Both the position numbers and the translations under genes were made by a program. The notes beneath the pieces were generated by a model that was not told the DNA's origin, did not search any database, and saw nothing but the letters and a program-made list of their open reading frames with translations. Of a DNA stretch of 64,000 nucleotides, positions 13,601 through 23,478 are shown in pieces. This DNA is from Beroe forskalii (lineage: Eukaryota > Ctenophora > Nuda > Beroida > Beroidae): the NCBI GenBank assembly GCA_011033025.1, contig WFMF01000070.1, forward strand, positions 248,001-312,000, read 5' to 3'. Positions within the stretch are counted from its first letter, which is position 1, and each line of letters begins with the position of its first letter.

Positions 13601-14383
13601 CGATTCCTGTTGATTCATACAATGCTAGGATTTCACAACTTTAGTCTGCTGCAGTGTAAGATTGTGGCCTCCCACAACAAAACAGTTATGTAATAAATCC
13701 CTAAATAACTGACAAAGTAAGAAAGTTGAATCTTACTATTTGTATATCTGAAACAAGTCCTAAGCTTGCGAGTGTGTTGGATGTGTCGTAGGTTATATAT
13801 GTAAGTGTTGGGTAACAATATAGTTATATGTTGATTAGCACGTCGCCTCGGTGCGCCAGGTGCCCCCGCACGTGCATTGTCACGTGACAACCCACGTGAC
13901 ATTGTCACGTGACGTCACTTTGACTCTAGAGCGTTGTACTGAATCTCTAATATATTTCAGATGGGATCGCACCTCGCGATGCACAGCAGCGAGGCAGCCC
14001 TTCCCTCGCTCCCCAACCTGCCTAACCCCCTGTCCTCGGTCCCCGGACTCCCCTCAGTCGCCGGACTCCCCTCAGTCGCCGGACTCCCCTCAGTCGCCGG
14101 ACTCCCCTCAGTGCCGTCCCTCGCCGGAGTTCCGGCGTCCCTCTCCGGCATTCCCCATTCCCTGTCGGCGATAGTTCCCTCGCACAGCTCAGTGCCGTCC
14201 ATCATCACCTCCAGCATCAACGTCATCTACTCGGAGGAGGGGCTCTGCGACTCGGAGCGCTCCACCCTCGAGTACCCCTCGGAGGGGGACGGCGCCACTC
14301 AGTCCAGTTACCCGGACAACGCCTCCAGACACGCCCCTGGTTACCATGACTACTGCACCAGTGAGGAGGAGGGGCTCCAATGA
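4667..14383 (+). CDS. TCF3/4/12 (da): E-protein bHLH transcription factor (daughterless/TCF3/TCF4/TCF12 family), eight coding exons
   Basis: Class I bHLH factor; the family binds CANNTG E-boxes as homodimers or with tissue-specific bHLH partners in the nucleus. Exons by splice sites and phase: 4663-4853 (ATG 4667), 9621-9751, 10137-10239, 10384-10490, 12331-12535, 12772-12981, 13217-13422, 13961-14383 (stop). All join in frame to 523 codons. The bHLH lies at about residues 257-312 in exon 6: basic part [15 protein letters not shown], then [10 protein letters not shown] and [14 protein letters not shown], diagnostic of E-proteins. The upstream part is Pro/Ser-rich as in the family, but no AD1 LDFS motif is seen, so further 5' exons are possible. 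The tail after the bHLH is about 210 residues, longer than usual, with Cys-Gln-Pro and GLPSVA repeats. The exon 1 donor and exon 2 acceptor lie in tandem arrays. The family assignment is firm; the exon 1-3 joins are inferred. Confidence 0.88.
4847..4972 (+). repeat. Tandem repeat carrying the exon 1 splice donor four times
   Basis: The exon 1 donor TTCTCAG|GTACGA recurs at 4854, 4893, 4930 and 4967 (first base of each GT) in units of 39, 37 and 37 bp. Using the second donor would add 39 nt (13 codons) in frame. The third and fourth would shift the frame. The GT at 4854 is preferred because it joins exon 2 in the correct phase with the fewest extra residues. Confidence 0.85.
5045..8980. other. 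E-protein intron 1, non-repetitive part
   Basis: AT-rich intron sequence with small local palindromes around 6920-7010 (GGTACC-containing). I see no exon, RNA gene or intact mobile element here. Confidence 0.5.
8985..9660 (+). repeat. Tandem array of the exon 2 3' splice site, seven copies of about 100 bp
   Basis: Seven copies of a 98-109-bp unit. Each holds a CTAAC branch-point-like motif, a C/T-rich tract ending CTCAG or TTCAG, about 38 nt matching the start of exon 2 (ATTCCTCAGTTCCTGCCAG), and a CTGT-rich spacer. The AG positions end at 9009, 9107, 9216, 9314, 9417, 9522 and 9620. Only the last copy runs on into the full exon. Open frames across this stretch simply read the periodic unit. 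Confidence 0.9.
10491..12330. other. E-protein intron 4
   Basis: 1.8 kb of AT-rich intron between the exon ending ...MEMP and the exon beginning LTLEGP. No further exon or repeat family was recognised. Confidence 0.5.
13869..13911. promoter_or_regulatory. Four CACGTG E-boxes in the last intron
   Basis: CACGTG occurs at 13869, 13881, 13893 and 13906, evenly spaced by 12-13 bp, 50 bp upstream of the last coding exon of a bHLH gene. Two lie in the extended form GTCACGTGAC. This is a candidate intronic enhancer, possibly autoregulatory; function is inferred only from the motif. Confidence 0.45.
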
Positions 14384-14600
14384 CGTCATCAGATCTAACC
14401 ACTTTCAGAGGGGTCAGAGACTCTAACCAGTCAACCAGAGTTAATCAGACAGCAATATGCGTGGTATCTCGCATTGTGTAACCATGATAACGTGACATGT
14501 GACATGTCACGTCACCAAAATAACGTGATGTCTCACGTTACGTCACCATAGTAACGTGATGCTTCACGCGTCAGAAAATCGGAGTGAGATGACTCAAGAA
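14384..14600 (+). other. E-protein 3' flank with ACGTGA-rich hairpins
   Basis: Just after the stop codon, ACGTGA/TCACGT motifs recur around 14488-14570, including a stem ACGTGACATG ... CATGTCACGT at about 14490-14512. They could form RNA hairpins in the 3' UTR or act as DNA sites. No AATAAA polyadenylation signal was seen close by. Confidence 0.4.
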
Positions 14601-14602
14601 GT

Positions 14603-14980
14603 ATAGCCAAAACAATTGAAAATTGTTTGGGTTTCGCAGCCACTCCAGTACCTAAAATAATACGATAAAAATTATTGATATGAATTTTAATCGCAGCCCG
14701 GTCGTGGCGGTGCATTTTGTTGATGTTTGCAAAGCTATTCGATTTGACCAATACGTTTATCACATAGGTACAGCTCGATCTTGACAAAGTCAAAGAGGTA
14801 TTTACACAATGAATTAAAGAGCTGTTATTCCATTACTACATTGAAATTGCAGTGGTCTACTACCACCGTGCACCGCCACGACCGGGCTGCGATTAAAATT
14901 CATATCAATAATTTTTATCGTATTATTTTAGGTACTGGAGTGGTTATGAAACCCAAACAATTTTCAATTGTTTTGGCTAT
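14603..14980. repeat. Inverted repeat with 112-bp arms
   Basis: Arms 14603-14714 and 14869-14980 are near-perfect reverse complements (inner ends at TGCACCGCCACGACCGGGCT on the right arm), separated by about 154 bp. Short frames in both arms give the same peptide because the arms match. It looks like a non-autonomous foldback or MITE core; no clear target-site duplication was identified. Confidence 0.85.
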
Positions 14981-15029
14981 CCATATCACTCTTTTTGGCA
15001 AAAAACTTACTACATCCAGTACAAGTTGA

Positions 15030-16075
15030 GATAATTGCTTTTATTAGTCAATTATTTCATTAAAGCAGTTTACAACCGGTACTCAAATTTAATGTACAAA
15101 ACGTAATTTCGGCTCTAGACTTAAATAATACCGTTAGAATTAAGTCGGTATCATTTTTAATTTTTGAGCTATATGAGATAATAACTTTAATTGGCCAATT
15201 ATTCAATTACGCGGTTGACAACCTGTACTCAAATTAACGTATAATCCGTAATTTTGGCTCTAGTTAATGATGCCGTTAGAATTAAGTCGTTATCATCTTT
15301 TGTTTTCGAGTTATACACGATAATTACTTAAATTGGTCAATTATCTCATTAGGCGGTTGAGAACAGGTACTCAAGTTAACCGTATAAAACGTAATTTTGG
15401 CTCTAGTTAATGATGCCGTTAGAATTAAGTCGTTATCATCTTTTGTTTTCGAGTTATACACGATAATAACTTTAATTGGTCAATTATCTCATTAGGCGGT
15501 TGAGAGCCGGTACTCAAGTTAACCGTATAAAACGTGATTTTGGCTTAAGTTAATGATGCCGTTAGAATTAGGTCGTTATCATCTTTTGTTTTCGAGTTAT
15601 ACACGATAATTACTTTAATTGGTCAATTATCTCATTAGGCGGTTGAGAGCCGGTACTCAAGTTAGACGTATAAAGCGTTATTTTGGCTTAAGTTAATGAT
15701 ACCGTTGGAATAAAGTCGCTATCATTTCTACTTTCTGAGCTATAAGCGATAATTACTTTAATTGGCCAATTATCTCATTAGCCGGTTGAAAACCGGTACT
15801 CAAATTAAAAGCATATAACGTTATTTTGGCTCTAGTTAATGATAACGTTGGAATTAAGTCGCTATCATTTCTATTTTCAGAGTTATACGCGATAATTACT
15901 TTAATTGGCCAATTATCTCATTAGGCGGTTGAAAACCGGTACGCAAATTAAACACATATAACGTTATTATGGCTCTAGTTAATGATACCGTTGGAATTAA
16001 GCCGCTATCATTTTTACTTTCTGAGTTATAAGCGATAATTACTTTAATTGGTCAATTATCCAATTAAGGATTTGG
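15030..16075. repeat. 142-143-bp tandem array
   Basis: About seven copies of a unit marked by CAATTATCTCATTAGGCGGT at about 15049, 15196, 15338, 15481, 15624, 15767, 15910 and 16053. Spacing is 142-143 bp after the first interval of 147. Copies in the middle are the most alike. It directly follows the inverted repeat at 14603-14980. Confidence 0.9.
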
Positions 16076-16195
16076 CGAAAATATTTTTAACATGCCCTAG
16101 TGCACGCACCTCATTCTAGAGTTTCAAATGCCGTTTAGATTACGGTTCTATCTTTTATGGTTCTCCCGTGAAGTGTTTTCCCGTTTTGTGGTGGG

Positions 16196-16230
16196 AGGAG
16201 GAGGAGGAGGAGTCGTCGTCGTCGTCGTAC
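16196..16230. repeat. GGA/GTC trinucleotide tracts
   Basis: A short run of GGA triplets is followed directly by a run of GTC triplets, in non-coding DNA. Confidence 0.8.
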
Positions 16231-16570
16231 CGTCCATAACACTAATTTTTGGCAAAACAGGATTTTTTTGATAATTTATTGTGAAAAAACGGTGCGACCG
16301 ATTTTCATGAAATTTTCAGGGATTGTTCTTTATACAATGGACTACAACTGTGCAAATTTTCATGTCCAACAGAGCTCGTTAACATGTCTAAAACGCGACT
16401 CGAAAATCGCGTTTTTCGCAAATCACTGTATTTTTATATAGTGGGCGCTGGCAAACTCATTTTTCAAAACATGAAAATTGGTTCCGCTATGACTTTCAGC
16501 ACTTCGTGCTGGTACTGCTGGCTCTTTTACTGTGTCTGGCTAGTAGACCCGGCCCTTCGGCTGGATTGTT

Positions 16571-16681
16571 GCCATCGGCCCTTCGTTGATGGCAGCACCC
16601 CCGCCTTTGGGCGGGGTTGCTGATCGTTGAGATGCCTCGGCCCTTCGGGCCGAGGGCATCTGCCCTTCGGGCAGATGCCCT
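16571..16681. other. Cluster of GC-rich hairpins capped by CTTCGG
   Basis: Consecutive stem-loops: GCCATC...GATGGC (16571-16593), a CCCCGCC/GGCGGGG stem (about 16599-16616), GATGCC(C)TCGGCCC/GGGCCGAGGGCATC with loop TTC (16631-16660) and GGGCATCTGCCC/GGGCAGATGCCC with loop TTC (16654-16680). The last two share GGGCATC and so exclude each other. C(UUCG)G caps are unusually stable in RNA. The surrounding DNA is AT-rich, so the block stands out. Confidence 0.7.
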
Positions 16682-16779
16682 CGTCCAGAGACCCCATAAC
16701 GTGGCCGCGAGCGCTTGCCAGCGCCCTGATATATGTGGCAGGCGTTAGCAACTTCATGTAGGCAATGAAATTATTTTTT

Positions 16780-17405
16780 AATCGTGTTGCAAAAACTTTA
16801 TAATAAATCAGAAAAATAATGAGAAATTTTGTCGGCCACCCTGAGGGGCGTGGGTGGCCACGCCCTTTTTTCCGCAAAAATTAAACTTTCGAATTTTTTC
16901 AAAATTTCTTCGCTATCGTGTTGCTTATGATGAATAAAAATTTTGAGAATTTTGTCCGAATTTTTGGGTCACCCTGAGGGGCGTGGGGGGCCACGCCCTT
17001 TTTTTCGCAAAAATTGAACTTTCGAATTTTTTCAAAATTTCTTCGCCATTGAGTTGCTTATGATGAATAAAAATTTTGAGAATTTTGTCCGAATTATTGG
17101 GTCACTCTGAGGAGCGTGGGAGGCCACGCCCTTTTTTTCGCAAAAATTAAACTTTCGAATTTTTTCAAAATTCCTTCGCCATCAAGTTGCTTATGATGAA
17201 TAAAAGTTTTGATAATTTTGTCCGAATTATTGGGTCACCCTAAGGGGCGTGGGAGGCCACGCCCTTTTTTCGCAAAAAATAGATTTTCGAATTTTTTCAA
17301 AATTCCTTCGCTATGGAGTTGCTTATGATGAGTAAAGGTTTTGAGAATATTGTCGGCAATATTGGGTTACCGTTGGGGGCGTGGGAAGCTTTTTTTCGTA
17401 GAAAT
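16780..17405. repeat. About 135-bp tandem array with GGGCGTGG/CCACGCCC hairpin and T-run
   Basis: Four to five copies of a unit containing GGGTCAC, a hairpin GGGGCGTGG...CCACGCCC followed by six or seven T, and then TTTCGAATTTTTTCAAAATT. Hairpins lie near 16840, 16980, 17112 and 17246. The last copy is degenerate. Confidence 0.85.
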
Positions 17406-17409
17406 TTAA

Positions 17410-19961
17410 GTTTCGAATTTCCCCTCCAAACTCGCTCGGTCAAATCACTGTCAAAGGGACATGTGGCCGTTAGCTCATGCGGCTGCCATCATTCGCCGTC
17501 CGTAGGACGGGAACCGACTAGTATAAATAACTAAAATAATTGTATTATATGTCAACTAAAATAGGGACAGAGACAGTAGGTGCTTCTTTAAAGTGCATGA
17601 TAATATTATATCCGTAAAGATTAGTGTTTGCTTTATTTATTTGATGAATAGTAAATACATTAATTTATTTATGAAATGTTTGAAATTATTTTGATTAATT
17701 GGAATTATACTTTATCAATTCTACCATGATGATACTGCAATAGTCATTAAATGCAGCCAAGGAAGATTTCCTGACTGCGGCTAGTGTGATAATAGTTTAA
17801 TTTGGGGTTGTCAATGAAATATGACGTTCTAATTTAGGCAGGAGTTAAAAATTGAATTTTAAAAGGTTTTACCAAGTTTTATCTTTTAAAACTTTATTCT
17901 TTGATTTTGCTCGATTCTTAAAAAGTTTTTGAGAGAATATAATATCAATAATTTGATGGAACATTTCCGTCGGCATATAAGATTCGTTTCATGACTTGTT
18001 GACTTACTACAAATAATTTAACCTTCCAGCCTTCTCTTGCAAGATGAACCAGGAGCAAAGAAAAGCCGATAAGAGAAGGTTGTTTAAAATAAAAGTTTAA
18101 ATAGATATCTCGCGTAAAAGCTTAAAAGCTCTTAGCAGAGCTAAAATTAGGAATTTTAATTCAGGAATCCCTTACGTGACCAGGTGCAGCTGACGATATA
18201 ATATCTAGAGAGGTAGAGACGTTGCTCACAGGTGTTGTTTTAATTTATTCTGCGCTCCAGTATCAACTATAAGCTGTAGTGTAGACATCATGTCTGCTTT
18301 ACATACGTATTTCTAGTGCCGACATTTGCACTACTTTTGCTTGGACAAGAGGCATAACTGTGAATACGCACAAAATATAGTTTGATTCCTCTGTGCTAAC
18401 ATTGTATCACGAGATTAATATTGAGTAGGTATTTTAGTTAAGAAAATTTACAACTTTTCCTATGATTAATGTTGAGTTATAGGTAACTCAGTTAGAAAAC
18501 TCCGAACTTCCGTCAGTCTTCTTTTATGTCATTTCAATCTTTCAATCTTTTTTTGGACCATTTCAGACTTATTTTCTGTCAATCCAGTTTTCTCTTCAGT
18601 CATTTCAATCTTACTCTTAAATTAAATAATCTAGTTAACTAATGAAGTAATAAAAGAATAAACATATTTTTTAAACATATTCAAAAAGTTGAAAAGTGAT
18701 ACGCAATGATCATTTTCGTGTTCGCTACTTGAAAGGAAGTGATGTGAAATTAAATACATGAAAATATGTTTGCATATTTCAAACCGGACATGACATTTGA
18801 TTTGATTTATTTCCCTGTCCTTATATGCGCCATTATTAAGTTAAATGTTTTACACAAAGGCGTAGTTTGAACTTCCGTAATGATTCATAATCTCATCAGC
18901 ACGAGAGTCCGTAAATCTGAGCTTCGTGACCTATATTCGTGTATTCTTTTTGTTTATACATTGATGTACGTCTATAGAAAATAAAATCGTTACATTAATG
19001 TAGTACAGAGTAGTAGGTACGTCTAAAGAAAATTAAAATCGTGTACCTACCTATAGGTACCTATAGCTCTATAGGTACAATATTCATTCGTCCATTCGTA
19101 CCTATGTTCTTGTCTAGATCTTTCAAATTCCCCGTGGCAATTGTTCAAGACTTTTCAGCTTTCGCATTTCTCTAATTGTACCTTATTGGGTACCCACCTT
19201 CTTATTTTATGAACTAATTCAACTATTTTCCTAATCCCGTAATTTTCTAATTCTGATTCTGTTTCAATTTTCATTCGAATGTCAGATCAATTTCATCCAC
19301 CAGTTGGTATCACATATGCGTGCCTAATGCTCTAATGCTCGTGAATTTTTAAATCGTATTTTGCTGTTAATTACATGACTTATGAGGGAAAAAATAACAA
19401 GTCATGATTTAATCGGACATTATTATCATAATTAGTGTGTTAAAACCTAATTCCCCTTCCATTAATCCACCACATTATTTAATATGGACGAATGGTAGCC
19501 GATGACTTGTCATTAACCCATTACGTAGCGGCAGTATAATCCTAGCTCTTGCTCATGTGGCTCATTTTTATTAATAAACGATTCTTTAATTCTTAATCCA
19601 CTCTGTACATAGTATAGCTATTTAGAGGGATATATCGCTATTCTCTAATATGCTAATTTGGTACGAAATGTATCCCCATATTAACGTAATTACGTACATC
19701 AATTTTCTAATAGGGATTTTTCACCTCTCTACATACATGATGTTAAAAACCCATCCCTCGTAAGGCACACTATAGTACGTTGGTTTGTTATTTGAATCTC
19801 GATTGAAATGATCGTGGCCCAAACCCCGAAATTTCACCGGAATTGAATTTCTGAGAATAATTTGCAAGTGTTTGAGTCAATTGGTTGTGAATGTGATATT
19901 GAGATTTCTACAAATTTTTGACCCTCTGCTAGTTGATAAACCCACAGATATATCAAGAGAC
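17410..19961. other. Intergenic AT-rich region
   Basis: No gene recognised. A small duplicated motif (TACGTCTATAGAAAAT / TACGTCTAAAGAAAAT) and GGTACC-rich palindromic sequence lie around 18965-19080. The upstream promoter of the GPCR gene at 19962 must lie here, but no motif is convincing. Confidence 0.45.
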
Positions 19962-21140
19962 ATGGATGACTACAAGATCTTAACGACATCTTCTGAGAGA
20001 ACTGAATTTCCGAGAGCCTCTACGACAACTAACGTCATGGCATACAGCTCCGTAAACCTCGACCTTCTTCCATCCTCAGTCCCTTACCCACCCGAAACAC
20101 TCCCCCCGACAAACTCAACATTTCCACCAGCTAACTCAACAATTCCACCAGCTAACTCAACTCTCCAACCCACAATATCCCCTAATGAGACATTGCCTGT
20201 TGACCTGACTCTCACCAGGATAGCCCTTGGTCCTTTTGGCGTGATTATCTTCATCTTCGTAGCACTGACTCTCTACATGGTGCTGCAAAACTTCCGTTCT
20301 CTGATTAGACTCTACTTCTCCCTTCTCTGCTACACATTCACCCAATTCTTCCTCTATGTTGCTATCTTCGTGCTGACATTCTCAGCTAGCAAGGATTGTG
20401 GTGGACAGTGTGTGTATGAGATGGTAGCCGTCATGGCGCCTGGGTACGGGGTCCTGCTCATCTGTCTGGCTAGGTGGATGTTTGTATGCCACCCTCGCTA
20501 CTACAAGAAGATACTGGATATAAGGGTGCAGGGACTGGTGGTGACCCTAACCCTCACCCTACTCACCCTCCTCTCTTGTCTGCCTGTGTCGGGGGTGTGC
20601 CAGTACTCGTGGAGGGACAGTGAGGAGCTCAAGTCAGGAGGGTATTGTGTGGTTGAGACAGTCCCTCCCCAATGTCCCACGTTCAGGTGGGTGGTGGTGG
20701 GTGTGGGGTACATTCTTCCTTTTGTTGGAGCCCTCACTCTCTTCTCCCTCATCAGTAGAGTCCTTGTCAAGGAAAGAGGGAGGAAACAAGGTGGGGTGGG
20801 TGGCAACTACCAACCCGTCACGGAGAAGTTGAGTGATTTGCGAGCCATGGGGCAGGATACCGTACCATGGTGTATCGTGGTTATTGTGCTGCTCAACATG
20901 GTATCTTGTGTGGTGTGGGTGCCCCACCTCTTCCTGCAAGACTGGTACTATGAGACCAGGGTGGGGGGTGTCATGGTGCAGGATGTTGCTAATATCGTCA
21001 TGCTGGTCTCTATCACTATCTCCCCTCTTGCTTACATCCTCGCCTCACCACCTCTACGCATTGAGCTCTGCAGAGCTAACAGGGGTGCCAGCACTCCGGA
21101 CAAGTCTAAGTATGTAGTTCATCCTGAATCTTATATTTGA
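19962..21140 (+). CDS. Seven-transmembrane receptor, class-A (rhodopsin-like) GPCR
   Basis: 392-residue single-exon GPCR of unknown ligand, expected at the plasma membrane. Residues 1-85 are an extracellular Ser/Thr/Pro-rich stalk with sequons in PPTNSTF/PPANSTI repeats (N51, N58, N65, N75). Seven hydrophobic segments follow (about 91-108, 117-140, 152-175, 188-213, 242-266, 300-324, 338-362). Class A marks: ARWMFVCHPRYY after TM3 in place of DRY...CHP, Cys pairs in the outer loops (C146/C150, C229, C238), VVWVP in TM6 and SPLAY in place of NPxxY in TM7. I chose ATG 19962 (MDDYKIL); the frame stays open upstream to 19872 but with no earlier ATG. It converges with a near-identical paralogue at 22318-23478. 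A possible AATAAA lies at 21689. Confidence 0.8.
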   Translation: MDDYKILTTSSERTEFPRASTTTNVMAYSSVNLDLLPSSVPYPPETLPPTNSTFPPANSTIPPANSTLQPTISPNETLPVDLTLTRIALGPFGVIIFIFVALTLYMVLQNFRSLIRLYFSLLCYTFTQFFLYVAIFVLTFSASKDCGGQCVYEMVAVMAPGYGVLLICLARWMFVCHPRYYKKILDIRVQGLVVTLTLTLLTLLSCLPVSGVCQYSWRDSEELKSGGYCVVETVPPQCPTFRWVVVGVGYILPFVGALTLFSLISRVLVKERGRKQGGVGGNYQPVTEKLSDLRAMGQDTVPWCIVVIVLLNMVSCVVWVPHLFLQDWYYETRVGGVMVQDVANIVMLVSITISPLAYILASPPLRIELCRANRGASTPDKSKYVVHPESYI

Positions 21141-22317
21141 GGAAAGGAAGTTGGTAAATCTGAGGCTTTTTCACTTAAAACTTTTACTTCTTCTCTATCT
21201 TACAATTTAGCCCCTCTTTTATTTAATTTAGCAATTTATGTTTAACCTGAAAGCATTTTATGCTTTATCATTACTTCATTATGTTGTACTGGTTGTATCA
21301 TTACGGAGTTACTGTTGAACTGATATAGGATCTGGATTCTGGAACTTTTGGAAGTCTCATTCTGGATAATCTGTATTAAAATCATTAGATAACTTCGAAC
21401 AGTGTATATTTTTCACCGAATCATATTCACAATGAAATTGTTATTTATCAAAAATTTGTTCGAGAAAGGAAATGAAAACATTTGATTGAATCGATTGAAT
21501 TCCAGGAATGTGTGTGTAAATATGTAACTTGAAATTTTAAGGGAATAACAATCATTGAATAATTTAATCGTTATCAATTTCAATGAACATCAAAATATAC
21601 GATTATATTAATAGTTGAATATAAATATAATTGTCTTCAATAATCATTTCGAATAAGACCCACTGCTTCAGTGATGATCTCGACCTTCAATAAAATGTGT
21701 GCTCACGATAATTTTTCAGCACTTTACATCAATGCGATGAAAAATCTTATGTCATCGAGAAATATAAATCCATTGAAGTATTAAGCTTCAACTTTAACTA
21801 ATAATATTTAAAACCACTCTAGTGGTGTACAAGTATGCGTTGAAATTAGAACACCTTGCGCTATCGCATTATAGTAAATTTTCAGAGAAAATACTTCAGC
21901 GGGAATGATCGGTCAGAGATAATTGATTTTCTCGACCTGATCCTTTGTAGGTACTTAGAGAAGTAGAGCTAACTGTAAAACTTCAAAATTCATTCATAAT
22001 GAAATAAAATTTGAGGATATTTCAAGTTTAATATGGTCTTTTATTTCATATTTCCATATAGTTGTATTCTTCCATTTTCACATCAATACTGGGCATAACA
22101 GTTTATAGCTCAATGTCCCTGCAAAAGCGCTAACTCTCAATCCTTTCGTTATCTTTTATATTTCCGGGTGCATCTTATTTCTTATTTGTTCATGGTGAAA
22201 AATTTATATCATAATTCAATAAATTCAAATTTTAATTCTGCAATACTCATAACTCATGCTATTATTGTGACTCCCTCAAGAAATCCGGAGACGATTTCCA
22301 TGGGATGAAATAAAAGT
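21141..22317. other. Spacer between convergent GPCR genes
   Basis: AT-rich 1.2 kb between the two stop codons. Likely holds both 3' UTRs: AATAAA at about 21689 on + and the complement TTTATT at about 22040 for the minus-strand gene. No other feature was recognised. Confidence 0.45.
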
Positions 22318-23478
22318 TCAGATTTCCGGCAGCTTCTTTGCATCTCCATTCCATATGCAAATCGCTTTGTAGGGCTGCGAGCTTTTGACAATGGATGATA
22401 GTTTAATCCGTAGCGGGGTAGAGGCGAGGATGTAAGCGAGAGGGGAGATGGTTATAGAGACCAGCATGACGATGTTAGCAACATCCTGCACCATTACACC
22501 TCCCACCCTGGTCTCAAAATACCAGTCTTGCAGGAAGAGGTGGGGCACCCACACCACACAAGATACCGTATTGAGCAGCACAATAACCACGATACACCAT
22601 GGTACGGTATCCTGCCCCATGGCTCGCAAATCACTCAACTTCTCCGTGACGGGTTGGTAGTTGCCACCCACCCCACCTTGTTTCCTCCCTCTTTCCTTGA
22701 CAAGGACTCTACTGATGAGGGAGAAGAGAGTGAGGGCTCCAACAAAAGGAAGAATGTACCCCACACCCACCACCACCCACCTGAACGTGGTACACTGGGG
22801 AGGAGCTGTCTCAACCACACAATACCCTCCTGACTTGAGCTCCTCACTGTCCCTCCACAAGTACTGACACACCCCCAACACAGGCAGACAAGAGAGGAGG
22901 GTGAGTAGGGTCAGGGTCAGGGTAACCACCAGTCCCTGTACCCTTATATCCAGTATCTTCTTGTAGTAGCGAGGGTGGCACACAAACATCCATCTAGCCA
23001 GACAGATGAGCAGGACCCCGTACCCAGGCGCCATGACGGCTACCATCTCATACACACACTGTCCACCACAATCCCTGCTAGTTGAGAATGTCAGCACGAA
23101 GATAGCGACATAGAGGAAGAATTGGGTGAACGTGTAGCAGAGAAGGGAGAAGTAGAGTCTGAGGAGGGCTTTGAAATGTTTCAGTACCAAATAGAAAAGT
23201 AACACCATGGACAAGAGAAGCACTGCCCCACAGGGTCCTACTGCTATCTCTGATAGGAGGAAGTGTGAAGGTTCCCCGGTGGTATTATTGGAGGTGTCCT
23301 CTGTAGTTAGCCCCTCACTCGTCCCCTCAGACGACATGCTGGAGGAGGTGAGGTGGGAGGAGGTGGTGAGGTGGCGAGTGGTAGGAGGTGGGGAGGTGGG
23401 TGAGGAGGGCCCACCACTCGAGGTGGAGCTGTACCAGGAGGAGGGCGTGCTCTGGTGGGTGGTCGTCATGTGGAACAT
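22318..23478 (-). CDS. Seven-transmembrane receptor, class-A-like GPCR, paralogue of the neighbour
   Basis: 386 residues, single exon, convergent with the GPCR at 19962-21140. ATG at 23478 gives MFHMTTTHQS; a second ATG at residue 4 is possible. Residues 1-75 form a mucin-like Ser/Thr/Pro stalk with an NNTT sequon, unrelated in sequence to the stalk of the neighbour. From the end of TM1 (LYFSLLCYTF) to the start of the C-tail the two proteins differ at only about 10 of ~248 residues, and synonymous sites are also nearly identical. TM1 (GPCGAVLLLS) and the C-terminus (SSIVKSSQPY onward) differ strongly. It carries the same ARW, CHPRYY, VVWVP and SPLAY motifs. Ligand unknown. The sharp edges suggest gene conversion, or a recent duplication with replaced ends. 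Confidence 0.8.
   Translation of the reverse strand: MFHMTTTHQSTPSSWYSSTSSGGPSSPTSPPPTTRHLTTSSHLTSSSMSSEGTSEGLTTEDTSNNTTGEPSHFLLSEIAVGPCGAVLLLSMVLLFYLVLKHFKALLRLYFSLLCYTFTQFFLYVAIFVLTFSTSRDCGGQCVYEMVAVMAPGYGVLLICLARWMFVCHPRYYKKILDIRVQGLVVTLTLTLLTLLSCLPVLGVCQYLWRDSEELKSGGYCVVETAPPQCTTFRWVVVGVGYILPFVGALTLFSLISRVLVKERGRKQGGVGGNYQPVTEKLSDLRAMGQDTVPWCIVVIVLLNTVSCVVWVPHLFLQDWYFETRVGGVMVQDVANIVMLVSITISPLAYILASTPLRIKLSSIVKSSQPYKAICIWNGDAKKLPEI

Noticed and set aside
13957-14226. Minus-strand frame with [10 protein letters not shown] repeats
   Set aside because: Shadow of the GLPSVA repeat in the E-protein last exon.
19872-19961. N-terminal extension of the first GPCR
   Set aside because: The extension has no ATG (it would start with TTG), so the ATG at 19962 was chosen.
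20501-20939. Overlapping antisense frames in the GPCR genes
   Set aside because: They are mirrored in both paralogues because the DNA is duplicated; shadows of the real coding strand.
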